NCBI GenBank assembly: GCA_023511535.1
Contig: JAIMBK010000022.1
Coordinates: 1-43,404, forward strand
Origin: Armatimonadota bacterium
GTDB taxonomy: Bacteria; Bacillota; Desulfotomaculia; Desulfotomaculales; Nap2-2B
Direction: 5' to 3'
Length of the DNA stretch: 43,404 bases
The notes below the pieces were generated by a model. That model ran no database searches. It was given only the letters and a program-made list of their open reading frames with translations, and was not told the DNA's origin. A program made the translations under genes and the position numbers. The first letter of the stretch is position 1. Each line of letters starts with the position of its first letter. Below, piece after piece: positions 1-6,567 of the stretch.

Positions 1-123
1 CTGGAGACCGCCTCCGACCTGGAGCAGTTAAAAAGGCTCCGCCGGGAAATCTTCAAGGCCGCCTCCCTCGAAGACTGCCTGGCCCTGATCGCTAAGTTCA
101 CTAATGGAAACGGAAAGAAGTAG
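1..123 (+). CDS. C-terminal end of a truncated hypothetical protein
   Basis: The frame is open from the first base of the window and ends at a TAG at 121-123, giving about 40 residues. The tail is rich in Leu, Lys and Arg, helical in character, and ends in a polar NGNGKK stretch. The start lies outside the window, so no family can be assigned. It could be the tail of a nuclease or transposase-like protein, but nothing visible proves this. Confidence 0.5.
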   Translation: METASDLEQLKRLRREIFKAASLEDCLALIAKFTNGNGKK

Positions 124-173
124 GCGCACGCAGGGCAGCCCGTATTTTTCCCTGTCCATGCCAGCAGGTAGAC

Positions 174-371
174 ATGTCCTTACCGGAGATAGTCAGACCA
201 GGAGGTTTCTTACTGTTTTGTGTGGTATCCTCGAAGTTGCTTGCTGACACAAGCAGGGCAGTAGTATTAACGATACCGTTGCATGATGAATTAGACAGGG
301 GACTTTTGCGGTCACAAATTAGTAAATCCGGGTTGACCGTAAAGCAATTTTTGGAATTATTGAAAAATTAA
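174..371 (+). CDS. Possible small hypothetical protein
   Basis: A 65-codon frame from ATG to TAA. The second half (about residues 28-65) reads like a small helical protein ending in a Leu-rich amphipathic segment; the first 20 residues look less natural. Only a weak ribosome site (GCAGGTAG) precedes the ATG. A better AGGAGG-type site lies at about 200 but has a long spacing to an in-frame GTG at 222, so the true start may be there. A terminator-like hairpin follows at 379. It may be a fragment of a decayed gene. Confidence 0.25.
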   Translation: MSLPEIVRPGGFLLFCVVSSKLLADTSRAVVLTIPLHDELDRGLLRSQISKSGLTVKQFLELLKN

Positions 372-378
372 CAATTGT

Positions 379-402
379 GCCGCCCGGAACGGGCAGCCTT
401 TT
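379..402 (+). terminator. Possible rho-independent terminator
   Basis: A GC-rich hairpin, with the arms GCCGCCCG and CGGGCAGC around a GAA loop and a C-A mismatch, is followed by CTTTTG. It would end transcription from the small frame upstream. Confidence 0.45.
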
Positions 403-444
403 GCTGTCAGTTTCTCCAAAAAACTTCCCGGCAAACAGAAACGC

Positions 445-472
445 TTGCTTAAGCTGCCGTGTCTGGTAAAAT
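445..472 (+). promoter_or_regulatory. Sigma-A type promoter for the PPC-domain gene
   Basis: TTGCTT at 445-450 and TAAAAT at 467-472 are separated by 16 bases. A GAGGAG ribosome site and the ATG at 516 follow. Confidence 0.5.
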
Positions 473-515
473 AATGTAAGGAAGCAAAAAATGTTCCGGA
501 GAGGAGCGGTTGTTG

Positions 516-944
516 ATGAAGGGATCGGTGAGAACCGCCCGGCGAATTATGGGTCGGCTGAAAAAGGGGGACGATCTTCTGGAGGCCCTGACCAGGGAAT
601 GTGAGAACGCGGGTATAACACTGGGGGAAGTGCGGGCTCTCGGGGCGGTGAGCAGGGCGCGCGTAGGTTATTACGACCAGACCGGCCGGCAGTACAAGTA
701 CATTGAAAGGGAAGCGCCCCAGGAAATCCTGGCGCTGGTGGGCAATGTTTCGTTAAAGGACGGGCGGCCTTTCGTGCACGCCCACATCGTCTTCAGCGAC
801 GAAGAGGGGCGCGCCTGGGGCGGCCACCTGGCCGAGGGGACGATCGTCTTCGCCTGTGAATTCATTGTCCGGGAGTACCTGGCGGAAGAGCACTTCGAGC
901 GCCGGTTCGACGAAGAGACGGGGCTTTTTTTGTGGGGTGGGTAA
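516..944 (+). CDS. PPC/DUF296 domain protein (AT-hook-type partner domain)
   Basis: A protein of 142 residues matching the single-domain bacterial PPC (plants and prokaryotes conserved, DUF296) family. Recognisable parts are an N-terminal beta strand, the conserved VHAH segment near residue 90 and the downstream GGH motif; these His residues bind metal in solved bacterial members. Its cellular role is not established; in plants the domain accompanies AT-hooks and mediates oligomer formation. The ATG at 516 is preferred over TTG at 510 or 513 because the GAGGAG ribosome site at 501-506 is nine bases away from it but only three from the first TTG. It appears to be monocistronic, between its own promoter and a long inverted repeat at 974-1006. 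Confidence 0.85.
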   Translation: MKGSVRTARRIMGRLKKGDDLLEALTRECENAGITLGEVRALGAVSRARVGYYDQTGRQYKYIEREAPQEILALVGNVSLKDGRPFVHAHIVFSDEEGRAWGGHLAEGTIVFACEFIVREYLAEEHFERRFDEETGLFLWGG

Positions 945-973
945 AAACTTATTTTGGCAAGCAGGGAAGGAAC

Positions 974-1006
974 CGGCGGCCGGTTTTACTTCTTGTCCGG
1001 CCGCCG
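974..1006 (+). terminator. Perfect 10-bp inverted repeat, terminator-like but without a T-tract
   Basis: CGGCGGCCGG at 974-983 pairs perfectly with CCGGCCGCCG at 997-1006 around a 13-base loop. It lies between the 3' ends of the convergent PPC and thrC genes, the usual place for a shared terminator, but no run of T follows on either side. Confidence 0.4.
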
Positions 1007-1137
1007 TCTACTATGTGCAGGGTTGTTTCCTGCCGGCCTCGGGCTGCCCGGTTTCCTCGTTCGCGGCGATGCCCCGAGCGGGTAGTTTGCCTAGAGAGGG
1101 AAAGTCAATTACCAGAGGCAGCCAAAGCGTGGGTGCA

Positions 1138-2643
1138 TTACCGGCTTAAAATTTTTCTAACGGTCCCGGCCATGTCCGCCGGTTCGACGGCAAGGGTGTG
1201 CCGGACCGGCTTTTTGTTTAGATCCCTCAGCCCCGGCGGGATGGACAGACCGGTTTTTTGGGCGAGAAACTCCAAGAGAGCAAACTCGCTTTTTCCCCGG
1301 ACGGCTTCCGGGCCCCAGACGGCCTGCACCACGCTCTGGTTAAACTTAAAGGGGCTGGCGGTGGAGGCGACGATCGTTTTGCGGCGGTCCCCGGTTGCCT
1401 CGCGGTAGCGCTCGTAGACGTGCATCCCCACAGCGGTATGGGGATCGATTAAATAACCATACTGTTGGTACGTATGGCGGACGGCCGCCATGGTCTCAGT
1501 GTCGCCGGCCGCGTCCGACCAGAAAATTTCCCGGATTTTTGCGTGCGTTGCTGCGTCGACGCGGTAGCGGCCCTTCGCTTTCAACTCCTCCATCCAGGCA
1601 GTTATTTTTGTTCCGTCCCGGCCGGTGAGTTCAAAGAGCAGCCGCTCCAGGTTGCTGGAGATCAGGATGTCCATCGACGGCGAAATGGTTTTGTAAAAGG
1701 GCCGGTTCCGGTCGTAGATGCCGGTGCGGATGAAATCGGTCAGGACGTTGTTCCGGTTGGCGGCCAGGACCAGCCGGTGGACGGGGAGGCCCATCCGGCG
1801 GGCGTAAAAGGCGGCCAGGATATTGCCGAAATTCCCGGTGGGGACGACGAAGTTGATTTCCTCGCCGGCGGCCAGTTCCCCCTTCGCCAGCAGATCCAGG
1901 TAGGCAAAGAAGTAGTAAACTATTTGCGGCAGCAGCCGCCCCCAGTTGATGGAGTTGGCCGAGGAAAAGCGGCAGCCGGCGCGCCCGATTTCTTCGTTCA
2001 GGGCGCGGTTGCCGAAGATTTCTTTAACTCCGTTCTGGGCGTGGTCGAAGTTGCCGCGCACGCCGATCACGTGGACGTTGCCGCCCTCCTGGGTGACCAT
2101 CTGCAGCTTCTGGATCTCGCTGACCCCCTCGGCGGGGTAAAATACGATGATCCTGGTCCCGGGTACGTCTTTAAACCCTTCCAGGGCGGCTTTCCCCGTG
2201 TCGCCGGAAGTGGCCACCAGGATGGCAATCTCCTTGTTTTCGCCCGTTTTAACCATTGCTCTGGTGAGCAGGTGCGGCAGGATTTGCAGGGCAAAGTCTT
2301 TAAAGGCGCAAGTGGGGCCGTGAAAGAGTTCCAGGACATGCAGTCCGCGGCCGCGATCGAGCGGGCGCACCGGCGCGACGGCCGGGTCGGCGAACCTGTC
2401 CGCGCCGTAGGCGGGCGTGACGCAAGTTACGATTTCCTCCGCCGAAAAATCGGTCAGGTAGAGCTGCAAAATATCCCGGGCCAGATGCCGGTAGGACCTC
2501 CCGGCCATTTCGGCCAGTTGCTCCCGGGAAATCTTCACGGGCCGGTCCGGCACGAACAGACCCCCGTCGGGGGCAATTCCCATTTTGATCGCTTCCGCGG
2601 AAGTTGCCGGCGCGGCCTTCCCCCTGGTGCTTTCGTAGAACAA
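1138..2643 (-). CDS. thrC: Threonine synthase
   Basis: Converts O-phosphohomoserine to threonine with PLP, the last step of threonine biosynthesis. The 501-residue length and the N-terminus FYESTRGKAAP fit the long class of ThrC found in Clostridia and enterobacteria. The PLP lysine is K115 in HGPTCAFKDFALQ; a Ser/Thr-Gly-Asp-Thr-Gly-Lys segment (ATSGDTGKAA) and a PTGNFGN segment that would hold the PLP phosphate are also present. The start is TTG, seven bases after a GGGAG ribosome site. It lies 39 bp downstream of the flavin reductase-like gene on the same strand and may be cotranscribed with it. No T-box leader is visible upstream. Confidence 0.95.
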   Translation of the reverse strand: MFYESTRGKAAPATSAEAIKMGIAPDGGLFVPDRPVKISREQLAEMAGRSYRHLARDILQLYLTDFSAEEIVTCVTPAYGADRFADPAVAPVRPLDRGRGLHVLELFHGPTCAFKDFALQILPHLLTRAMVKTGENKEIAILVATSGDTGKAALEGFKDVPGTRIIVFYPAEGVSEIQKLQMVTQEGGNVHVIGVRGNFDHAQNGVKEIFGNRALNEEIGRAGCRFSSANSINWGRLLPQIVYYFFAYLDLLAKGELAAGEEINFVVPTGNFGNILAAFYARRMGLPVHRLVLAANRNNVLTDFIRTGIYDRNRPFYKTISPSMDILISSNLERLLFELTGRDGTKITAWMEELKAKGRYRVDAATHAKIREIFWSDAAGDTETMAAVRHTYQQYGYLIDPHTAVGMHVYERYREATGDRRKTIVASTASPFKFNQSVVQAVWGPEAVRGKSEFALLEFLAQKTGLSIPPGLRDLNKKPVRHTLAVEPADMAGTVRKILSR

Positions 2644-2682
2644 ACGCTCATCTCCCTATGCCCCGGGTGCTTGGGGGTAAAT

Positions 2683-3219
2683 TTAAGTTTCTTCCCGGCG
2701 GCCGCTGAAGTAGAACCATTTACCGCCCAGGTGATGGATGAGTTCGGCCGCCTCATACCAGCGCTCGCTAAAGAAATCGCTCTCTGCGCTGGCGGCCAGC
2801 ACTTCCCCCACAAAGAAAAAGTGATCGCCCGTCTTGTGGCGGTCGACAACCCCGCATTCCAGATGGCCCAGACATTCCGCAATCAAAGGAGCGCGGATTT
2901 TTTTCGCCCCCGCCGGCGTTAACCCCGCTTCCTTGAACTTGTCCTTTTCCCGGCCGGAAACTTTCCCGCAGCGCTGCACCTGCTTGAAGAGGCCGGCGCC
3001 GGGGATGTTGAGGGCAAACTCCTCGCTGGCCGTAATGAGCTCGGCGGTGAAGTGGGTCTGGGCGACGGAGATCCCGACCAGGGGCGGGCGCCTGGAAAGG
3101 GGGCTCTGCCAGGCCAGGGTCATCACGTTGGCTCTGTCCCGGTAGGCCGACGTGACCAGCACCACGCAACCGGGGTTGATTAGCCGGTAGGCTTCCTCCA
3201 CGGGAACTTCGATCTTCAC
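2683..3219 (-). CDS. Flavin reductase-like FMN-binding split-barrel protein
   Basis: A protein of 178 residues of the flavin reductase-like domain family (PF01613 type). It starts with the conserved segment in which alpha-carbon small residues precede a VLVTS strand, then NVMTLAWQSPLSRRPPLVGISV, the region that holds FMN in this family, and a central ALNI/P segment. In anaerobes such proteins are typically FMN-containing and act as electron carriers or NAD(P)H:flavin oxidoreductases; the substrate here is unknown. The start is GTG, seven bases after a strong AGGAGGT site. It is probably the first gene of a two-gene transcript with thrC. Confidence 0.85.
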   Translation of the reverse strand: MKIEVPVEEAYRLINPGCVVLVTSAYRDRANVMTLAWQSPLSRRPPLVGISVAQTHFTAELITASEEFALNIPGAGLFKQVQRCGKVSGREKDKFKEAGLTPAGAKKIRAPLIAECLGHLECGVVDRHKTGDHFFFVGEVLAASAESDFFSERWYEAAELIHHLGGKWFYFSGRREET

Positions 3220-3499
3220 TGTTCTGACCTCCTCTTTACTCCTGACTTTTATAATATACTTATTGATTACAACTTACAGATGAAAATATTGTTGAGCCAT
3301 TTTCAGCTCAAATTATGACAGTATTTTGGAGGGGAATGCGGGTGAGTATTCCGGGCGGGAATCATAAAAAGCATTTCCCGCTTTCTAGTTTACCACGCGC
3401 AGGGGAAGGTAAGCAATGGGGGAGCAAGGGCGGATACAGGGGCGGCCAATGGTCGGGAATGAAAGCCAGGCTGAATAATTACCGCTTTTTTCCGCTCGT
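3220..3499. other. Intergenic region between divergent genes
   Basis: AT-rich at its left side, with several TATAAT-like hexamers on the minus strand (for example around 3245-3260) that probably serve the flavin reductase gene. No clear minus-35 box stands out. The rest (3310-3490) holds short frames with no ribosome site, and I see no gene in it. Confidence 0.4.
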
Positions 3500-3528
3500 T
3501 TGCTATGGGGGTCCTTTTGTGGTATAAT
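3500..3528 (+). promoter_or_regulatory. Strong sigma-A promoter
   Basis: TTGCTA at 3500-3505, a 17-base spacer, then a consensus TATAAT at 3523-3528. The predicted start site is about ten bases before the AAGGAGG ribosome site of the zinc-ribbon gene. Confidence 0.8.
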
Positions 3529-3555
3529 TACCCAAACGAAAAGGAGGTTTTAAAC

Positions 3556-3843
3556 ATGAAGGATTGTCCGGTTTGTCATCAACCCTTGCGGGAAACCCCC
3601 CGTTACGGGGTGATCATCGACGTTTGTCCCGGTTGCCGGGGTGTCTGGCTTGACCGCGGGGAACTGGAAAAGGTTGTCGCGCTGGCCCGGGAGTTTCGCG
3701 CCGATGACGATGATTTTGACGAGCGCCGTCACAAGTACGATGATAAATATTACCGGGAATACCGCGATGAGTACCATGGGCATCACCATAAAAAGAAAAA
3801 GAAGCACGGCATTTTCGAGGTTTTTGGGGATCTTTTCGATTGA
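3556..3843 (+). CDS. TFIIB-type zinc-ribbon protein
   Basis: A protein of 95 residues. The N-terminal half is a zinc ribbon with CPVC at residues 4-7 and CPGC at 24-27, followed by the family signature G-V-W-L-D-R-G-E-L-E. This is the small zf-TFIIB (PF13453) family, whose function is unknown. The C-terminal half is highly charged: an Asp/Glu/Arg/Tyr-rich stretch, then a His/Lys tail (HGHHHKKKKKHG) and a hydrophobic end. The His-rich tail could bind metal. The ATG at 3556 has an AAGGAGG site eight bases upstream and a strong promoter; the longer frame starting at 3505 would begin inside that promoter. Confidence 0.85.
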   Translation: MKDCPVCHQPLRETPRYGVIIDVCPGCRGVWLDRGELEKVVALAREFRADDDDFDERRHKYDDKYYREYRDEYHGHHHKKKKKHGIFEVFGDLFD

Positions 3844-3919
3844 GAAAAACATTTTTCCTCTGCATTTATGCCGACCGGGTTTCTGGAAAAACTTTGGCTT
3901 TTTCCGGGGGTAGAGCGCA

Positions 3920-4250
3920 TTGCCCGTAACAATTGTTCCCCTTGCGCCATCCCACACCGGGATTCTCTTTGCCCTGGGGCTGGGGGATCAGGTTGCCGGG
4001 ATCACCGCGCATTGCGACTATCCACCGGAAGCGGCGGGAAAACCGCGGGCAGGTCTTTTTGCCCGGCCGGACCTGGCCAAAATCGTTTCTTTGCAGCCCG
4101 GCCTCGTTGTGGCCGGCGGAAACATTACCGGCAGCCAGGGGGAAGAGCTGCGGAAAGAGGGCATCAAGGTAATGGATTTCCTGCCGCGGACGGTGGCGGA
4201 ATTATTTGCCGGGATGGAAAAAATCGCTGAAATCGCCGGAGCGTTTCACC
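3920..4250 (+). pseudogene. Truncated BtuF-type ABC transporter substrate-binding protein
   Basis: About 110 residues match the N-terminal lobe of periplasmic-binding-protein type III (BtuF/FhuD-like) proteins for cobalamin or iron complexes. Visible are a PLAPSHTGILFALGLGDQVAG start, the C-D-Y-P-P-E-A motif, and a PDLAKIVSLQPGLVVA segment. The signal peptide and first strand are missing, because an in-frame TAG lies just upstream. After about residue 108 the match ends abruptly, and the frame runs into the region convergent with hicB. The second lobe is absent. The HicAB module now occupies the place where the rest of the gene should be. It is a relic, not an active transporter component. 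Confidence 0.7.
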
Positions 4251-4284
4251 GAAATATTTTTACCCGCCAGCGGGAGTTGTCTTT

Positions 4285-4662
4285 TTATTGCTTGTTCGCT
4301 TTGGTCGGATGGCCCTCTGCCCGGGCCAACTGATAACTGATGTACTGATTCAGGCTGACTTTTTCTTCTTTGGCCCTTTCTGCCAGAGTACGGTGAAGAG
4401 ATTTAGGGATGCGAATCCTGAGCTGTCCGGAAAAATCGCCGGTGATTGGTTCCGGCACCGATCGACCCAATTCCAGACAGGTTTCAATCCAGCATTTTTT
4501 AGCGTCTTCGATATTGGCCAGGGCTTCTTCAGGCGTTTCTCCATCGGAGATACATCCGGGAAGGAGAGGGATTTCCGCGAGCCATCCGCCCCCTTCTTCT
4601 TCCGTGAGCTTCCTTAGTTTAATTTCATAATTTAAGTCCAGGTAATAATTCAAATCTTTCAC
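4285..4662 (-). CDS. hicB: HicB-family antitoxin
   Basis: A protein of 125 residues with the two-part HicB layout. The N-terminal partial RNase H-like fold (residues about 8-70) has the signatures GGWLAEIPLLPGC and DGETPEEALANI. The C-terminal ribbon-helix-helix segment, about 80-115, has RIRIPKSLHRTLAERA...VSLNQYI and binds DNA. It would neutralise HicA and repress the pair. The ATG overlaps the stop codon of hicA by four bases (ATGA), the usual hicA-hicB order and coupling. Confidence 0.9.
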   Translation of the reverse strand: MKDLNYYLDLNYEIKLRKLTEEEGGGWLAEIPLLPGCISDGETPEEALANIEDAKKCWIETCLELGRSVPEPITGDFSGQLRIRIPKSLHRTLAERAKEEKVSLNQYISYQLARAEGHPTKANKQ

Positions 4663-4916
4663 ATCTGATCACTCTTTTCTTTTAGTTTTTCAATGGCAGC
4701 TATCGCCTGCTTTACATAAATTGCTTTGATCGGCTTATCTTTAGGGATGGGGAGGACGTCCGGGAGTTCCGGGTGATAGTAAATGTAATGACTGGATCCT
4801 TTACCCGGCTGCCTGCATTTAAATCCGTACCTTTTCAAGATTCTGTCCAGTTCTTCAAATTTAACATCTTTGGGGTTACGAACTATTTGGATGTATAGCT
4901 TATTTATCTTAGTCAA
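4659..4916 (-). CDS. hicA: HicA-family mRNA interferase toxin
   Basis: About 85 residues of the HicA dsRBD-like fold. Visible are the KFEELDRILKRYGFKCRQPGKGSSH segment and the catalytic His in GSSHYIYYH, followed by the strand and helix with IPIPKDKPIKAIYVKQAI. The family cleaves mRNA and is blocked by HicB. The TTG at 4916 is chosen as start, because GGTGATGA lies seven bases upstream. An ATG at 4949 would fall inside the promoter spacer (4938-4966), so it cannot be on the transcript. Confidence 0.85.
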   Translation of the reverse strand: MTKINKLYIQIVRNPKDVKFEELDRILKRYGFKCRQPGKGSSHYIYYHPELPDVLPIPKDKPIKAIYVKQAIAAIEKLKEKSDQM

Positions 4917-4937
4917 TTTCTCATCACCATGTCTTAA

Positions 4938-4966
4938 ATGATACCACATATGGAACCATTAATCAA
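4938..4966 (-). promoter_or_regulatory. Promoter of hicAB
   Basis: On the minus strand TTGATT (complement of 4961-4966) and TATCAT (complement of 4938-4943) are separated by exactly 17 bases. This places the transcript start near 4931, which decides the TTG start of hicA. Confidence 0.6.
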
Positions 4967-5191
4967 GGACGTTTAAACAATCTTGGCCAACTGAAGCTGG
5001 CTGATGTTTTATCGTTGCAGCCGAAAAATATGGGAACCTCCGGCGCCAGAGCCATGATCAAAATCCCCCTTCGCTTTTTGTCATCCGTAACGAAGGGGGA
5101 TGCAGTCCAATGGGGCAGGAAGCGTCAGACAACCCTACCGGACCAACAATTGTCTGAAAACTTGCGGCTACCCGGAAACCCTTGTAAATAG
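4967..5191. other. Intergenic region with an 11-bp inverted repeat at 5063-5101
   Basis: ATCCCCCTTCG at 5063-5073 pairs with CGAAGGGGGAT at 5091-5101 around a 17-base loop; no T-tract follows. A short frame before it (about 4975-5060) reads LKLADVLSLQP, which recalls the SLQP segment of the truncated binding protein at 3920, but it is too short to prove a relic. Otherwise I see nothing up to the tRNA copy at 5192. Confidence 0.4.
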
Positions 5192-5255
5192 ACTGGTGCC
5201 GAAGGCGGGAGTCGAACCCGCACGGGGGGTGAGCCCCACCGGATTTTGAGTCCGG
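5192..5255 (-). repeat. Left attachment repeat: 3' portion of tRNA-Leu(CAA)
   Basis: It reproduces the tRNA from the CCA end to the 5' side of the anticodon stem, differing from the intact tRNA at only two positions. Those two positions form one base pair in the T-stem (C-G here, T-A in the intact gene), so the stem remains perfect. This should be the displaced original chromosomal end (attR type). The central symmetry CCGGA-TTTTGAG-TCCGG is the anticodon arm, a usual crossover site for tyrosine integrases. Confidence 0.9.
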
Positions 5256-5290
5256 TAGTGTTTACCGAAACCCGGAACCCCGCATAAATA

Positions 5291-5376
5291 CTGCACTTTT
5301 TTCCTCTTCGGTATCGTCAACACCACCGGACTGAAATTGTTCTACAATTCGTTTTTCCCTTCAGTCCGGTAGTGTA
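5291..5376. repeat. Left-end repeats, candidate integrase arm sites
   Basis: Two signals are present. First, 5291-5311 is an inverted match (18 of 21) to 12863-12883 at the other end of the island; shared blocks are CTGCACT and CCTCTTCGG. Second, the 17-base segment at 5319-5335 and its inverted copy at 5360-5376 (core TTCAGTCCGGT.GTGT) form a stem. CAACACCACCGGA at 5318-5330 recurs in direct orientation at 12909-12921, and GTCCGGTAGTGT at 5250-5261 recurs at 5364-5375. These surround the attachment site as integrase arm sites would. Confidence 0.6.
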
Positions 5377-5435
5377 CCTTTCGTTAAAACTTCCCTCCCT
5401 CCTTCCGGTTTTATGATAAAATTTAGCCATAGCAG

Positions 5436-6218
5436 TTATAAGCTTTTCTTATATCTCCTGTACCAGTCCAGGGGTAAGCCGCACTCTTCGCAAATGCTGC
5501 GGTAGTCCTCCACCAGTTTATCCGAAACCCCGTGCTTTTTTATTTCTTCCCTTATCCTGCTTAACTCCTTTGCTGCTGCCTCCCGTTCTTCAGGAGGCAG
5601 TTTTTTTATTTCCCGGCTGGCGTGTACCCGGAGAACGTTTTGGAAGTTTTTCTTCCGGCTTTTCTCCGGCAGGCAGAAGGGACATGCCTTGCCGTGGAAA
5701 AACCGGAAGCAGCTCCGGCAGAATTTAAACGGCCTCCACCCGTGCATTACCGCAAGGACCACTTCTTTTGCCGTCGCTTCCAAAACTGTTTCGACCATGC
5801 AGAACCACCCCATTTTCCCGTTAAGCGCAAGACAGGGGAGTATTCCCACCGAAAAACCTTGCCCAGCCCATAAACGCAGCAAGGTAGGCTTTCCCGTGAA
5901 CCAATCGAGAAAACTCATAACTTCTCCTGCCTGCTGCTGGAGTTTTTCCGGCAGGGAGAGGTAGTCCTCAATCAGTTTTTCCACCTTTTTTGCACTCATC
6001 CCCGCGCTTACATACAGTGCTAACTCAACAAGAGGTTTGACCTTCCGGGCAATTTCCTCTTCTTCCGCCAGGCCGGTCATTTCCCGCAGCCTTGCGTAAT
6101 CCTCCGCCGTGTATGCGTTACCCAGTTCTACGACGAAAGGCGGAACGGCAACCCAGGCTTCTTTTTTATCATTCCAGAGGTATTCTTTTCCGTCCCGGAT
6201 GCGGAAAAACAAAAGCAT
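5436..6218 (-). CDS. Unknown island protein with a CxxC-x8-CxxC zinc motif
   Basis: A protein of 260 residues that I do not recognise. The first 100 residues are charged and helical. A more hydrophobic middle (about 110-165) leads into the motif C167-x2-C170-x8-C179-x2-C182, followed by a Lys/Arg-rich segment. The tail is helical and charged, with a second C243-x2-C246 pair. The arrangement recalls treble-clef or CGNR-like zinc fingers with a variable N-terminal domain, but the match is superficial. The ATG at 6218 has a GGGGGGTG ribosome site. It is transcribed toward the left end of the island, alone, from a consensus promoter with palindromic sites, a cargo position. Defence, immunity or regulatory roles are all possible and unproven. 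Confidence 0.8.
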   Translation of the reverse strand: MLLFFRIRDGKEYLWNDKKEAWVAVPPFVVELGNAYTAEDYARLREMTGLAEEEEIARKVKPLVELALYVSAGMSAKKVEKLIEDYLSLPEKLQQQAGEVMSFLDWFTGKPTLLRLWAGQGFSVGILPCLALNGKMGWFCMVETVLEATAKEVVLAVMHGWRPFKFCRSCFRFFHGKACPFCLPEKSRKKNFQNVLRVHASREIKKLPPEEREAAAKELSRIREEIKKHGVSDKLVEDYRSICEECGLPLDWYRRYKKSL

Positions 6219-6321
6219 GTAATACACCCCCCTTCTGTAATACCCATTACAAAGCATTTTTCAATAATGTGCTTAAACCTTGCGTTATCTGTATTATAAG
6301 CTGTCTGTAATGTGCTGTCAA
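6218..6321 (-). promoter_or_regulatory. Consensus promoter with TGTAAT-type operator palindrome
   Basis: On the minus strand a perfect TTGACA (complement of 6316-6321) and a perfect TATAAT (complement of 6293-6298) have a 17-base spacer. A palindrome TGTAATACCCATTACA lies at 6236-6251 in the leader. Further TGTAAT half-sites are at 6218-6223 and, inside the promoter spacer, at 6306-6311. A repressor binding these sites could silence the otherwise very strong promoter. The divergent AlpA-like gene starts about 50 bp beyond. Confidence 0.7.
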
Positions 6322-6373
6322 GAGTATGCAAACGTTTTTCTTTCGTGTAGAATACAGGCGGGAGGTGCAAAGA

Positions 6374-6565
6374 ATGAACGAATTCGTAACCCCGAAGCAG
6401 GCGGCGGAGATTCTGGGCATTTCACTTCGCAAAGTCTGGTTGTTGATTCGGGAAGGAAAGCTGCCCGTCCTTGACTTTGGCCCCCGGTCCCGAAGGATAC
6501 CGATAGCTGCCCTGGTGGAAATGGCCCGGCAGGGGGCGGAGAAAACTAGTCGAACGGCGGTGTAG
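6374..6565 (+). CDS. AlpA/excisionase-like helix-turn-helix protein
   Basis: A protein of 63 residues. It matches the MerR-like HTH_17/excisionase family: F-V-T-P-K-Q-A-A-E-I-L-G-I-S-L-R-K-V-W forms the helix-turn-helix, followed by IREGKLPVLDFGPRSRRIPIAAL, the usual wing. Such proteins act as excisionases or as activators of integrase or replication genes in satellites and prophages. The ATG at 6374 has GGGAGGTG seven bases upstream. It ends two bases before the primase-polymerase gene, so the two are cotranscribed. Confidence 0.85.
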   Translation: MNEFVTPKQAAEILGISLRKVWLLIREGKLPVLDFGPRSRRIPIAALVEMARQGAEKTSRTAV

Positions 6566-6567
6566 GC

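Noticed and set aside
1465-2922. Long plus-strand frame of 485 codons opposite thrC
   Set aside because: It is the mirror of a clear threonine synthase frame in GC-rich DNA, has no ribosome site and no protein-like motifs.
3315-3527. Plus-strand 70-codon frame before the zinc-ribbon gene
   Set aside because: It runs through the strong promoter at 3500-3528 and has no recognisable content.
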